Shown: in pieces, positions 8,531-19,857 of the stretch | Numbering within the stretch: the stretch's first letter is position 1 | Layout of the letters: each line of letters starts with the position of its first letter | Assembly: GCF_012396615.1 (NCBI RefSeq) | Contig: NZ_JAAXPV010000005.1 | Span: forward strand, 1 to 64,000 | From: Rothia terrae | GTDB lineage: Bacteria; Actinomycetota; Actinomycetes; Actinomycetales; Micrococcaceae | Direction: 5' to 3' | Length of the DNA stretch: 64,000 bases | Position numbers and translations under genes: made by a program | The notes under the pieces: generated by a model | Seen by the model: only the letters and a program-made list of their open reading frames with translations | The model's database searches: none | What the model was told of the DNA's origin: nothing

Positions 8531-9493
8531 TTAGTCCTCTAGCTGCCGCGCGTATTTAGACGCCCGCGCCGCGCAGATCATCAGCTGAACCTGGTGAAAG
8601 AGCATCAGTGGCAAAATAAGCAGACCCACGGACGCACCTCCAAAGATAATCACTGCCATCGGCAGACCTGTTGCCAGCGACTTTTTAGTGCCGCAGAATT
8701 GCATAGCGATGCGGTCGGGGCGGTTAAAGCCCAGTTTCTGGCCCACAAAATTAGTCAGCCACAGCATGATTTCAACAAGAAGCACGTTGATAATAATCAG
8801 CGCAATGAGCTGAGGGATAGAAACGCGCGCCCAAATGCCGTCTACCACACCTTCTGAAAAGGCTGAATACACCACCATCGCGATAGACAGGCGGTCAATA
8901 TTTTTAGTGAGCTTGTTCTTAGCAAAAGGCGCTGCCCACTTGCGCAACAGCTGACCGAGTACAAAAGGTAACAGCAACTGCACGGCGACGTTGATAAAGA
9001 CATCGCCGGAAATGCTGACGTGGTCGGAACGCATCAAGAGCATAACCAATACCGGGGTAATAAGAACACCCAAGAGGTTGGATGCGCTCGCCGCCACCAC
9101 TGCGCCGGCGACGTTACCGCGCGCTACAGAGGTGAAGGTGACCGATGACTGCACCGTGGACGGTACAAGGCTCATAAACAGCAGACCCAGGTACAGTTCT
9201 TGACCAATCACATGCTGGAGTGGCCACATGAGTAACCCGATGATAGGAAACAGCACGTAGGTGAAAGCAAGAATGGAGCTGTGAAGCTTCCAGTTCTTCA
9301 GACCTGCCACGGCTTCTTGGGGCGAAAGACGCGCGCCATAGAGAAAGAACAAAAACGCGATAGCGATTTTGGTGGCGACCGAGAAACCATCGGCAAACTC
9401 GCCTCGCGCCGGGACGATGATTGCAAGAATCACCGCACCGAGAATCATCATGATAAGCGGGTCTGGTGCAGAGAGTTTAAAACGGGAAGCCAT
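8531..9493 (-). CDS. Bile acid:sodium symporter-like transporter (SBF-like)
   Basis: 320 residues with about nine to ten transmembrane segments, of the YfeH/SBF-like type. Conserved features include FLFFLYGARLSP near residue 50, SLVPSTVQSSVTFTSVARGN near 117 and FCGTKKSLATGLP near 267. These are sodium-dependent organic-anion transporters, but the substrate of bacterial YfeH-type members is mostly unknown. Its stop is only 13 bases from the LysR gene's stop (convergent), leaving no room for a separate terminator. Confidence 0.85.
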   Translation of the reverse strand: MASRFKLSAPDPLIMMILGAVILAIIVPARGEFADGFSVATKIAIAFLFFLYGARLSPQEAVAGLKNWKLHSSILAFTYVLFPIIGLLMWPLQHVIGQELYLGLLFMSLVPSTVQSSVTFTSVARGNVAGAVVAASASNLLGVLITPVLVMLLMRSDHVSISGDVFINVAVQLLLPFVLGQLLRKWAAPFAKNKLTKNIDRLSIAMVVYSAFSEGVVDGIWARVSIPQLIALIIINVLLVEIMLWLTNFVGQKLGFNRPDRIAMQFCGTKKSLATGLPMAVIIFGGASVGLLILPLMLFHQVQLMICAARASKYARQLED

Positions 9494-9556
9494 GCATACA
9501 AGTGTAGTGATAGATCGGTAAGGGTTTTAACCGCGGGCGGGCAGGCCTATCAATGG

Positions 9557-9617
9557 CCCCTAGCGTTTGGCTTGTTCGCTGAGACTTTAGTCCTTGTTGT
9601 AAGTGAAACGCTAGGGG
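9557..9617. terminator. Inverted repeat downstream of the msiK-like gene
   Basis: CCCCTAGCGTTT (9557-9568) and AAACGCTAGGGG (9606-9617) form a perfect 12-bp stem with a 37-base loop. It lies just after the leftward ABC ATPase gene and before the SBF-like gene on the same strand. It may be a terminator or an operator for the downstream gene. Confidence 0.5.
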
Positions 9618-9627
9618 TTAGCGATAT

Positions 9628-10734
9628 CTATAGTTCGAGGTTGGCGCCGGTTTCAGGGTCGAAGAAGTGCATCTTTCCAGCCGGTGCCAGCCACACGTTG
9701 TCGTAGCGGGCAGCGCTACGTCCGGGTACGCGCAGAATTGCCTGCGCAGGGCGATCGGGCGAGGTCTGCTTGAGCGTGACGTCCTGGTGACGGGAGAGCA
9801 CAGCGTAAACGTAAGCATCTGCGCCTAGCTCCTCGACCAGGTCAACGTGTGCGCGAATGCCTTCACCCTCACGCGTCATCACCAGGTCTTCAGGACGCAC
9901 GCCGATGCTGATGCGGTTGCTGGTGAGTTTTGAACGCATCCCGGATGAAATCGGGATGATGCTCTTGCCAAAGTGCGCGCCCTGCTCCTCTACGGGGCAG
10001 GAGAAGATGTTCATGGATGGTGAGCCGATAAAGCCTGCAACGAACTCGTTGGCGGGGTGGTCGTAGAGGTTACCCGGTGTGTCTACCTGCTGCAGGACGC
10101 CCGCGTTCAGCACTGCCACGCGGTCGCCCATGGTCATTGCTTCGGTTTGGTCATGGGTGACGTACACGGTGGTGGTGCGCAGCTGGCGGGTGAGCTCTGA
10201 AATCTGGGTGCGGGTTTGCACGCGCAGCTTGGCATCCAGGTTAGAGAGGGGTTCATCCATGAGGAAGGCGCGAGGCTCGCGCACGATTGCGCGTCCCATT
10301 GCCACGCGCTGACGCTGACCACCGGAGAGCGCCTTGGGCTTGCGGTCAAGGTACTCGGTGAGGTCCAGGAGGTTGGCGGCCTCTTCAACGCGTCGGTTGA
10401 TTTTGTCTTTGGGGAACTTGGCGACCTTGAGGGAGAAGGCAATGTTCTCACGCACGGTCATATGCGGGTACAGCGCGTAGTTCTGGAACACCATGGCGAT
10501 GTCACGGTTCTTGGGCGGCGCGTAGGTGACGTCCTCATCGCCAATGGTGATGCGTCCGGACGTGACGTCCTCAAGACCGGCGAGCATACGCAAGGTCGTG
10601 GACTTACCGCAGCCCGAAGGGCCAACGAGCACGAGGAACTCGCCGTCCGCGATATCCAGGTTCAGATTGCTCACCGAGGGACGTTCCGCACCGGGGTACT
10701 GGCACACAACATTTTCAAATTTGATTTTGGCCAT
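9628..10734 (-). CDS. Sugar ABC transporter ATP-binding protein, MsiK/UgpC type
   Basis: 368 residues from the ATG at 10734 (GGGAG just upstream). It contains a Walker A GPSGCGKST, signature LSGGQRQRVAMGRA, Walker B AFLMDEPLSNLDA, switch THDQ, and a C-terminal regulatory/TOBE domain of the MalK/UgpC class. In Gram-positive bacteria a single such ATPase often energises several sugar importers. No permease or binding-protein gene is next to it, which fits that shared role. A longer in-frame start 33 codons upstream adds a basic segment not seen in the family. Confidence 0.92.
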   Translation of the reverse strand: MAKIKFENVVCQYPGAERPSVSNLNLDIADGEFLVLVGPSGCGKSTTLRMLAGLEDVTSGRITIGDEDVTYAPPKNRDIAMVFQNYALYPHMTVRENIAFSLKVAKFPKDKINRRVEEAANLLDLTEYLDRKPKALSGGQRQRVAMGRAIVREPRAFLMDEPLSNLDAKLRVQTRTQISELTRQLRTTTVYVTHDQTEAMTMGDRVAVLNAGVLQQVDTPGNLYDHPANEFVAGFIGSPSMNIFSCPVEEQGAHFGKSIIPISSGMRSKLTSNRISIGVRPEDLVMTREGEGIRAHVDLVEELGADAYVYAVLSRHQDVTLKQTSPDRPAQAILRVPGRSAARYDNVWLAPAGKMHFFDPETGANLEL

Positions 10735-10964
10735 GGCTCCCTTTCGCGTGAACAGTCTCTTTAGGGTATCAAGAAGCCGGTTGTAGCTACCCCCTAGCCT
10801 TACGCTCACCCGCTGAGGTTGCCCCTTTGACATAACAGCTCACCCCCTTCTGTTGGCTTTCTTCATGGCGAGTCCAGTTTGCTGTGATCCGTTGAAAGTC
10901 CGTCAAGAGGGCGTTTAAAGCTTAGTGGTTTTAAATCTTTTATGGTGAGCTCGTTTTAAATGGA

Positions 10965-10999
10965 AAAGGGTGGACGCCTAGAGAAGGCATCCACCCTTT
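10965..10999 (-). terminator. Terminator after lacS
   Basis: AAAGGGTGGA-C-GCC and GGC-A-TCCACCCTTT form a 13-pair stem with a 7-base loop, 12 bases beyond the lacS stop. On the minus strand the stem runs into TTTT-rich sequence. Confidence 0.8.
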
Positions 11000-11010
11000 C
11001 TGCTCTGTTA

Positions 11011-12420
11011 CTAGTCGTCTAGCATGGTGTATTCAATGACGGGATTCTCTCGAAGTTCCTTATTCGCTTTTTCAACCTTGAGGCGAGTGAGCAAGAAGAG
11101 GATGAGGAGGTTAATACCGGCAGGAATCCAGAGGTACATGATGTACAGCATGCTAATAGCTGATTCAGACTGTTCAGGGGCGTTAGCGACGTAGCCGCTG
11201 ATTGAAAGTAACCAGCCTGCAAGAGCTGTACCTACACCGCCACCAATTTTCACACCGAGTGAGGTTGCTGAGAACATGGTGCCATCAATGCGCTTCTTCT
11301 TGGAGAGGAAGGTGTACTCGGAGGCCTCTGCGATGAGAGCGTTGATAGTTCCCTGCAAGGGGCTCATACCGATGGACGCAATACCTGAGAAGACCAGCAT
11401 CAGCGGGATGTTACCCATGTAGGCTGCGACAATCACCAATGCTCGTGCGATAAACGCAATGATGTAACCGATGATGTTGATCTTGTACATGCCGTTGAAT
11501 TTCTGAACCACCATAGGGGTGAACAGAAGACCGATAATCAACGGCACGTTGATTGCCCACGCAAAGGGTCCGAGCAGTGTTGCATCGCCCAGGATGTAAG
11601 TCATGAAGTAGATGCCCATGCTGAGCGTGGTATTGAAAATCTGGTTTAGCAAGAACACCGAAAGAATCAGCAGATAGAACTTGTTGCTGACAAGTAGGCC
11701 AAGTGACTCTTTGAGGCTGTACTTCTCGGGTACAGGATTGTTCTTCTCACGAATAATCGGGATAGCCTGAGTCTCTTCTTCCAAAACAGACTTGGGCAAT
11801 TCCTTGACGGAGAAAACGGAGAGAGTGTTTACGGCAAGGCCGATGAGCGCGTAGATAATAGCGATAGTTCGCCAGCCTTCAGCTCCGCCGCCGAATATCT
11901 GGACACCCTGGACAGTGATGCTCTGGATGAGCAAGCTAGTGCCGAACGCGAACATGAAGCGGATGGATCCCATCTGCACACGTTCGTTACCGTTCTTGGT
12001 AATCAGCGAAGTAAGAGCTGAATACGCAATATTGTTTGCGGTGTAGAAAACGCCGTTCAGAAGGGTATAAGCGATGAAGAACCATGCGTACTGAGCAAAC
12101 TGTCCCATAGAAGTGGGAATCGCGAAGATAGCGATAATCATTGCTGCACAGCCGAAGTAGCCCCACAGCATCCATGGACGAGCCTTACCCATACGGGTGT
12201 TGGTCTTGTCAATCATTGCGCCGAAGAAGAGGTCTGAGATGCCGTCAAAAATCTTCGAAACAAGAATTAAGGTACCGATAATACCCGGGTTCAAACCGAC
12301 AGTGTCGGTTAGATAAATCATCACAAAGGAGGCAAGGAACGCGTACACCACGTTGCCGGCAACATCGCCGGAACCGTAGCCTACTACGTTGTACCACCTA
12401 AGGTATTTCTTTTCGTTCAT
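11011..12420 (-). CDS. lacS: GPH-family lactose/melibiose-type sugar:cation symporter
   Basis: 469 residues with 12 hydrophobic segments and the glycoside-pentoside-hexuronide signature: DTVGLNPGIIGTLILVSKIFDGISD near residue 40 and MGKARPWMLWG near 83. It lacks the C-terminal EIIA-like domain of Streptococcus LacS. Located 26 bases after lacZ on the same strand, so lactose is the likely substrate; the symbol is given by function rather than proven orthology. The region is visibly AT-richer than its flanks, suggesting the pair may have been acquired. Confidence 0.85.
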   Translation of the reverse strand: MNEKKYLRWYNVVGYGSGDVAGNVVYAFLASFVMIYLTDTVGLNPGIIGTLILVSKIFDGISDLFFGAMIDKTNTRMGKARPWMLWGYFGCAAMIIAIFAIPTSMGQFAQYAWFFIAYTLLNGVFYTANNIAYSALTSLITKNGNERVQMGSIRFMFAFGTSLLIQSITVQGVQIFGGGAEGWRTIAIIYALIGLAVNTLSVFSVKELPKSVLEEETQAIPIIREKNNPVPEKYSLKESLGLLVSNKFYLLILSVFLLNQIFNTTLSMGIYFMTYILGDATLLGPFAWAINVPLIIGLLFTPMVVQKFNGMYKINIIGYIIAFIARALVIVAAYMGNIPLMLVFSGIASIGMSPLQGTINALIAEASEYTFLSKKKRIDGTMFSATSLGVKIGGGVGTALAGWLLSISGYVANAPEQSESAISMLYIMYLWIPAGINLLILFLLTRLKVEKANKELRENPVIEYTMLDD

Positions 12421-12446
12421 TGTTTTGCCTTTTGTTGATCCCTGCT

Positions 12447-15545
<3,099 letters not shown>

Positions 15546-15575
15546 CTACTCAACGGTGCGCATAAGACACCGATT

Positions 15576-15713
15576 TGTTTATTTATGTTCACTATAGTTT
15601 AATCCTGTGTCCTTTAGTTTAAAAATGTTTAATTATGACTCGGAAGAATTTTTCCAAAGTTGGAACATGGTCTTTTTGAACAAAAGTGGCGGATCTTGTG
15701 TTTGTTTATGTTC
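15576..15713. promoter_or_regulatory. Three direct repeats, likely DeoR-type regulator operators
   Basis: The words TGTTTATTTATGTTC (15576-15590), TGTTTAATTATGACT (15626-15640) and TGTTTGTTTATGTTC (15699-15713) share TGTTT-N-WTTATG. They lie in the AT-rich 247-base region between lacZ and the regulator. DeoR-family LacR proteins of lactic acid bacteria recognise TGTTTNATT-type sites, so these are probable binding sites controlling both divergent operons, perhaps by looping. Functional assignment is inference. Confidence 0.65.
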
Positions 15714-15762
15714 TTTTTTGTTAGACTGCGAGTGTATAGATGCTTTCCGAAAGAAGGTTCAC

Positions 15763-16530
15763 ATGCTTGCTCAGCAACGTCACAACGCCATCATGGCGCA
15801 GGTTCACGCCAGGGGAACCGTTCAGGTTCAAGACCTTGCCGAGTCGCTTGATGTTTCAACCATGACCATTCGCCGCGACCTCGCTGAGCTCGACGAGCTA
15901 GGCGTCCTCACCCGCGTCCACGGCGGCGCTACCCTTGTAACTTCTGCCCACGAGCCGCAGTTCGCCGAGAAAATGGCAATCAACGCGGACGCTAAATCCG
16001 CCATCGCCCGCGCCGCCCTGAACCTTGTGCACAGCTCGCAGTCCATCGGCATTGCAGGCGGTTCTACCTGCGCCAAAATCGCCCAAGAAATCACGGCGCA
16101 ACCCGAGCTTACCGACATCACCGTGGTCACCAACTCTCTGCAGGTGCTCAACATCTTCCACGCAGATCTCAAACCCGGCATCAAAACCCTACTCACCGGC
16201 GGCGAACGCACCCCGTCCGACGCCTTCGTTGGCCCAATCGCGGACGCCGCGCTGAGCACACTCTCCACCGATATCCTCTTTATGGGCGCCCACGGCATTG
16301 GTGAGAAAGGCCTCTTCACTCCCAACCTGCATGAAGGCCACACCAACCAGGTCTTCATGAAATCTGCCCGAGAAGTCGTCGCAGTCTTCGACGCCACCAA
16401 GTGGAGCGTCACCGGTCTGATGCGTTTTGGCGAATGGCGCGACGTCGACACCGTAATCACCAGCAACACCATCACCGACGAGCAGCACCGCGTGCTCACC
16501 GATAACGTCAACAAGGTAGTAGTAGCATGA
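15763..16530 (+). CDS. DeoR-family repressor of the lactose/galactose genes
   Basis: 255 residues from the ATG at 15763, preceded by AAGAAGG. An N-terminal DeoR helix-turn-helix (VQVQDLAESLDVSTMTIRRDL) is followed by a C-terminal sugar-phosphate isomerase-like sensor domain (GGSTCAKIAQ, VVTNSLQVLN, GAHGIGEKGL). Such regulators sense phosphorylated sugars, e.g. tagatose-6-P or galactose derivatives. It overlaps galT by four bases (ATGA), so repressor, galT and galK form one operon, opposite lacZ-lacS. Confidence 0.9.
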   Translation: MLAQQRHNAIMAQVHARGTVQVQDLAESLDVSTMTIRRDLAELDELGVLTRVHGGATLVTSAHEPQFAEKMAINADAKSAIARAALNLVHSSQSIGIAGGSTCAKIAQEITAQPELTDITVVTNSLQVLNIFHADLKPGIKTLLTGGERTPSDAFVGPIADAALSTLSTDILFMGAHGIGEKGLFTPNLHEGHTNQVFMKSAREVVAVFDATKWSVTGLMRFGEWRDVDTVITSNTITDEQHRVLTDNVNKVVVA

Positions 16531-17654
16531 GCAACCACCCCGTACGCATCACCCGCGGAACCCTCGCTGACGGCCGCGAAATCCTGTTCTACGATGACTC
16601 AGAACCCTATGTTTCCGGAGAAAAAGTCCGCAAAATTAAAGACCCTCGTCCGCTAGATGCGCGTGAGCTACCACCAGTGGAAGCTGCGTCCATTCGCCGT
16701 GACCCGCTGACCGGTGAATCCGTTGCCATTGCCGCTCACCGCAACAACCGCACCTTCATGCCGCCTGCCGACGAAGACCCGCTGGCACCTGCTGGCCGCG
16801 GGAGCGTCCCCGGTGAAATCCCTGAAGAAACCTACGATGTTGCCGTCTTTGAGAACCGCTTTCCTTCGCTGCAGGGCCCGCTAGCGGTTCACCGTGATGA
16901 TGACCTTTTCTTTGAAACCACCCCGGCAGGACGCTGCGAAGTCGTCTGCTTTACCCCCGAGACTGAGGGCTCATTCGCATCATTAGGTTTCAAGCGCGCC
17001 CGCACCGTCGTTGAAGCGTGGACGCACCGCACCCGCGAACTTTCTGCCAACCCGGACATCGCGCAGGTGTTCCCCTTTGAGAACCGCGGCAAAGAGATCG
17101 GCGTGACCCTGCCGCATCCTCATGGGCAGATTTACGGCTACTCCTACCTGCCGTCCTACACCGCTGCCGTGGTGCGTCAGGCAGAAAAATACGCGGCAGA
17201 CAACGGGGGAGCGGACCTGCTCGGCGACCTGCTGAACAAGGAACTGGCTGAAGGTACTCGCATCGTCAAAGAAACCGAACACTGGGTAGCTTTCGTGCCT
17301 TTCGCCGCTAAATGGCCCGTAGAGATTATGGTATTCCCGCGTCGTGCAGCCCGCGACTTTACAGAGCTCACCGACGCTGAAAAAGATGAGCTCACCGAGC
17401 TCTACCTCGACATTGTGGGTCGCCTGGACCGCTTCTTTGAAGGCGTCACCACCTTGCCCTACATTGCCGCCTGGCATCAGGCGCCCACTCGCGACGGTGA
17501 GCACATCTCGCGCATGTATCTGCGCATCTTCTCGCTCATGCGCTCACCCAACAAGATGAAATTCTTGGCGGGCAGTGAATCCGCGGTAGCCGCCTGGATT
17601 TCTGACACCACACCCGAGCGCATTGCCGCACGTTTTAAGGAACTCGCATCATGA
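16527..17654 (+). CDS. galT: Galactose-1-phosphate uridylyltransferase
   Basis: 375 residues. Transfers UMP from UDP-glucose to galactose-1-phosphate in the Leloir pathway. The active-site motif HPHGQIYGYSYLP is at about residue 196, the middle His of HPH being the uridylylated nucleophile. GREILFYDD, FENRFPSL and the C-terminal WHQAP are also family landmarks. It overlaps the regulator upstream and galK downstream by four bases each, indicating translational coupling. Confidence 0.95.
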   Translation: MSNHPVRITRGTLADGREILFYDDSEPYVSGEKVRKIKDPRPLDARELPPVEAASIRRDPLTGESVAIAAHRNNRTFMPPADEDPLAPAGRGSVPGEIPEETYDVAVFENRFPSLQGPLAVHRDDDLFFETTPAGRCEVVCFTPETEGSFASLGFKRARTVVEAWTHRTRELSANPDIAQVFPFENRGKEIGVTLPHPHGQIYGYSYLPSYTAAVVRQAEKYAADNGGADLLGDLLNKELAEGTRIVKETEHWVAFVPFAAKWPVEIMVFPRRAARDFTELTDAEKDELTELYLDIVGRLDRFFEGVTTLPYIAAWHQAPTRDGEHISRMYLRIFSLMRSPNKMKFLAGSESAVAAWISDTTPERIAARFKELAS

Positions 17655-18949
17655 CTGAACTTGTTTGGAAAACCGCCCAAGAAACCGGTGCACACGTAGC
17701 GCGCGTGCGTCAGGCTTTCATTGATGAATTTGGCTATGAGCCGGCACGCGTGTTTTCCGCGCCCGGCCGCGTCAACCTGATTGGTGAGCACATTGACTAC
17801 AACGGCGGCATCGTGATGCCTCTTGCCTTGCCGCATCGCACCTTCGTGGCAATTTCACCGCGCACCGACGGTGTTCTGCGCGTGACCTCCACTCAGGACG
17901 GTAGCGAGACCACAGGGATCGCGGCGGACGCGATTGCCCCCGGTGCCGTGGATAGCTGGATTGCTTATGTGGTTGGCGTGCCCTGGGCGATGCGTGAACT
18001 TGGTCTTTTGGATGAGGTTACCGGCGCTGACATTGCCGTAGATTCGGATGTTCCGCTGGGTGCTGGACTGTCATCGTCGGCGGCACTAGAATGCTCCGTT
18101 GCGTTGGCTTTTGATGCGCTGGCTAGCGGCAATGATTCTTCACGCCAGTTGCTCGCGGCTACCGACGAAGGACGAAAGAAGCTAGCGACTGCCTGCATCA
18201 AGGCAGAGAATGAGATTGCCGGTGCGAACACCGGCGGCATGGATCAGTCTATTTCTTTGCGCGCTTCACAGGGCTCAGTGTTGACCATCGACTGCCGTGA
18301 TTTTGCGACCACCAAGGTTCCGCTTGATCTTGCCGCCGCGGGGCTTTCGCTACTGGTGATTGATACCCGCGCGCCGCACCAGCTCAACGACGGTCAGTAC
18401 GCTAAGCGTCGCGCTGGTTGCGATGCCATGGCGGACGCTTTCGGTGAGAAATTTTTGAGCTCTTTGGTTACCGACGGCACCGAGGTTAAGGGCGATGTTG
18501 ATGACGCTGTAGCTCGCTGGCGTGAGATTGCATCCGCAGGTGAGGTAGAGGTTCCCGGTGAATATACCGTTGAGGCGTTGCTGCGCCATGTACTGTCTGA
18601 GCAGTTGCGTGTAGTTGAGACTATCAAGCTTTTTGAAGCGGGCGAGCCCACCGCTGGCACCTGGTCGAAACTAGGTGAACTGCTGACCGCCTCACACGCA
18701 TCCTTACGTGATGACTATCAGGTGACCTGCCCCGAGCTGGATGTTGCCGTGGACGTTGCGTTGGAGGCCGGTGCGCTGGGCGCGCGTATGACCGGTGGTG
18801 GTTTTGGTGGTTCGGCGGTTGCGCTGGTTCGCGCAGGTGAGCAGGATGCGGTAGCCCACGCTGTGCGCGAGGCGTTTGCTTCTCGTGGCTTCAACGAGCC
18901 GCACTTTTTGAGCGCGACCCCGGAGGAATCCGCCCGCGAAGAGTTTTAA
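17651..18949 (+). CDS. galK: Galactokinase
   Basis: 432 residues of the GHMP kinase superfamily, phosphorylating galactose at C1 with ATP. The galactokinase signature PGRVNLIGEHIDYNGG is at about residues 37-52, the ATP-binding GAGLSSSAALE at about 136-146, and MTGGGFGGSAVAL near 380. It completes the deoR-galT-galK operon. No galE or galM is in this window, so UDP-galactose epimerisation must be encoded elsewhere. Confidence 0.96.
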   Translation: MTELVWKTAQETGAHVARVRQAFIDEFGYEPARVFSAPGRVNLIGEHIDYNGGIVMPLALPHRTFVAISPRTDGVLRVTSTQDGSETTGIAADAIAPGAVDSWIAYVVGVPWAMRELGLLDEVTGADIAVDSDVPLGAGLSSSAALECSVALAFDALASGNDSSRQLLAATDEGRKKLATACIKAENEIAGANTGGMDQSISLRASQGSVLTIDCRDFATTKVPLDLAAAGLSLLVIDTRAPHQLNDGQYAKRRAGCDAMADAFGEKFLSSLVTDGTEVKGDVDDAVARWREIASAGEVEVPGEYTVEALLRHVLSEQLRVVETIKLFEAGEPTAGTWSKLGELLTASHASLRDDYQVTCPELDVAVDVALEAGALGARMTGGGFGGSAVALVRAGEQDAVAHAVREAFASRGFNEPHFLSATPEESAREEF

Positions 18950-18967
18950 CCTCCTGCTAGGTAACTG

Positions 18968-19024
18968 CGAGAGGGAGCGATGTGCCACTTTTTACCTCAA
19001 AAGTGGCGCATCGCTCCCCTCTCG
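18968..19024. repeat. Palindromic repeat family B, copy 1
   Basis: An imperfect stem (CGAGAGGGAGCGATG with CATCGCTCCCCTCTCG, then CCACTTTT/AAAAGTGG) between convergent galK and higA. The same arms and the same right flank (CTC-R-CGATTAAAATC) recur after the ABC-F gene at 21505-21554, but with the central loop inverted. Confidence 0.85.
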
Positions 19025-19058
19025 CGATTAAAATCCCTCGCACCGTTGAGGGTAAAAT

Positions 19059-19352
19059 TTACGCCGCCGCTTTTTCGCTAACCTCCAGTTGCAGATCAAG
19101 GGCGTTGAAGATCTTGAGGACGGTTTTCCAGGAGGGATTCCCTTCTGTACTGAGTGACTTGTAGAGGGATTCTCTGCCCACGCCAACTTTTTCGGCAATT
19201 GTAGCCATGCCTTGTGAGCGTGCGATATCGCCTAGGGCTGCCTGAAGCACTGCAGATTCCCCGGTTTCGAGTGCTGCGTTTAGGTAGGCGATAATTTGTT
19301 CGCGACTTTCGAGGTGTTCGGCGGCGTCCCGCGGTGAAAGTTTGGTATTCAT
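19059..19352 (-). CDS. HigA-type antitoxin (addiction-module antidote)
   Basis: 97 residues with an XRE-like helix-turn-helix (MATIAEKVGVGRESLYKSLS). The layout matches the 'putative addiction module antidote' family paired with Gp49-like HigB toxins: the toxin gene precedes the antitoxin and overlaps it by ATGA. It should neutralise the toxin and repress the operon. The toxin partner here is frameshifted, so the antitoxin may now be an orphan. No named strong Shine-Dalgarno beyond the AGGAG in the toxin's tail. Confidence 0.85.
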   Translation of the reverse strand: MNTKLSPRDAAEHLESREQIIAYLNAALETGESAVLQAALGDIARSQGMATIAEKVGVGRESLYKSLSTEGNPSWKTVLKIFNALDLQLEVSEKAAA

Positions 19353-19653
19353 TGGCTCTCCTGTAGTTCTCGGGCTAGATTGTAGGCCTTTTCTATATCT
19401 TTGGATTGGCTTGTTTTGCTTCCTCCAATGAGGAGAAGCATCATTTGTTGATTTTTGAGGGTGTAATAGATTCTGTAACCGGGGTCGGTGTGAATGCGCA
19501 GCTCGCTTACCCCGTTTCCTAGTGGCTTGATGTCACCAACTACCCTTCCTGCAAGTAGACATCGCGTGAGGGTGATATCTATTCGGGCTCGCCCCTGTGT
19601 GTCTTTTAGTTTTGATACCAGCGTTTATAGGTATCGGTCTGCAGGATTTCCAT
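19349..19653 (-). pseudogene. HigB/RelE-type toxin (phage Gp49-like), frameshifted
   Basis: From ATG at 19653 the frame reads MEILQTDTYKRWYQN then stops at TAA. A shift of -1 at the run CAAAACTAAAAG restores a continuous frame, with segments GRARIDITLTRCLL, GVSELRIHTDPGYRIYY and LLLIGGSKTSQSKDIEKA, the conserved C-terminal core of Gp49-like toxins. The restored protein would be 101 residues. The break is one missing A in a four-A run. It does not form an X-XXY-YYZ slippery heptamer, so programmed frameshifting is unlikely. Loss of function or a base-call error are the alternatives. Confidence 0.8.
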
Positions 19654-19857
19654 AAGCTTTAATGTATCCTGGGAGATACAAATTAAGCAATACGGGGTGT
19701 TGCTTGCACACCCCTTCTTAGCCCTATGTGGTCTATGTTGCTTTTGAGGTGTTTTATTCCCTACGAGAGGCAATCCCTTGGATTCACAAACGCTTTCTGC
19801 ATAAGTAGCTAAAGCGTGCCCGCGCCTTAGCTGAAATCTCTAGCTGATAGGCGTTTT
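19654..19857 (+). promoter_or_regulatory. Leader of the ABC-F gene with hairpins and a possible leader peptide
   Basis: GGGGTGT/ACACCCC (19694-19700, 19708-19714) forms a tight hairpin. Downstream, an ATG at 19726 opens a 28-codon frame ending in TAA at 19810-19812, but it has no visible ribosome site. Its stop lies inside a second stem, AGCTAA-A-GCG (19807-19816) with CGC-C-TTAGCT (19823-19832), just before the ABC-F start. This resembles the uORF-attenuator layout known for ABC-F resistance genes, but conservation is untested. Confidence 0.35.

Noticed and set aside
19600-19620. Programmed -1 frameshift in the HigB-type toxin
   Set aside because: The sequence TAT-CAA-AAC lacks an X-XXY-YYZ heptamer and no pseudoknot or strong stem follows at a suitable distance.
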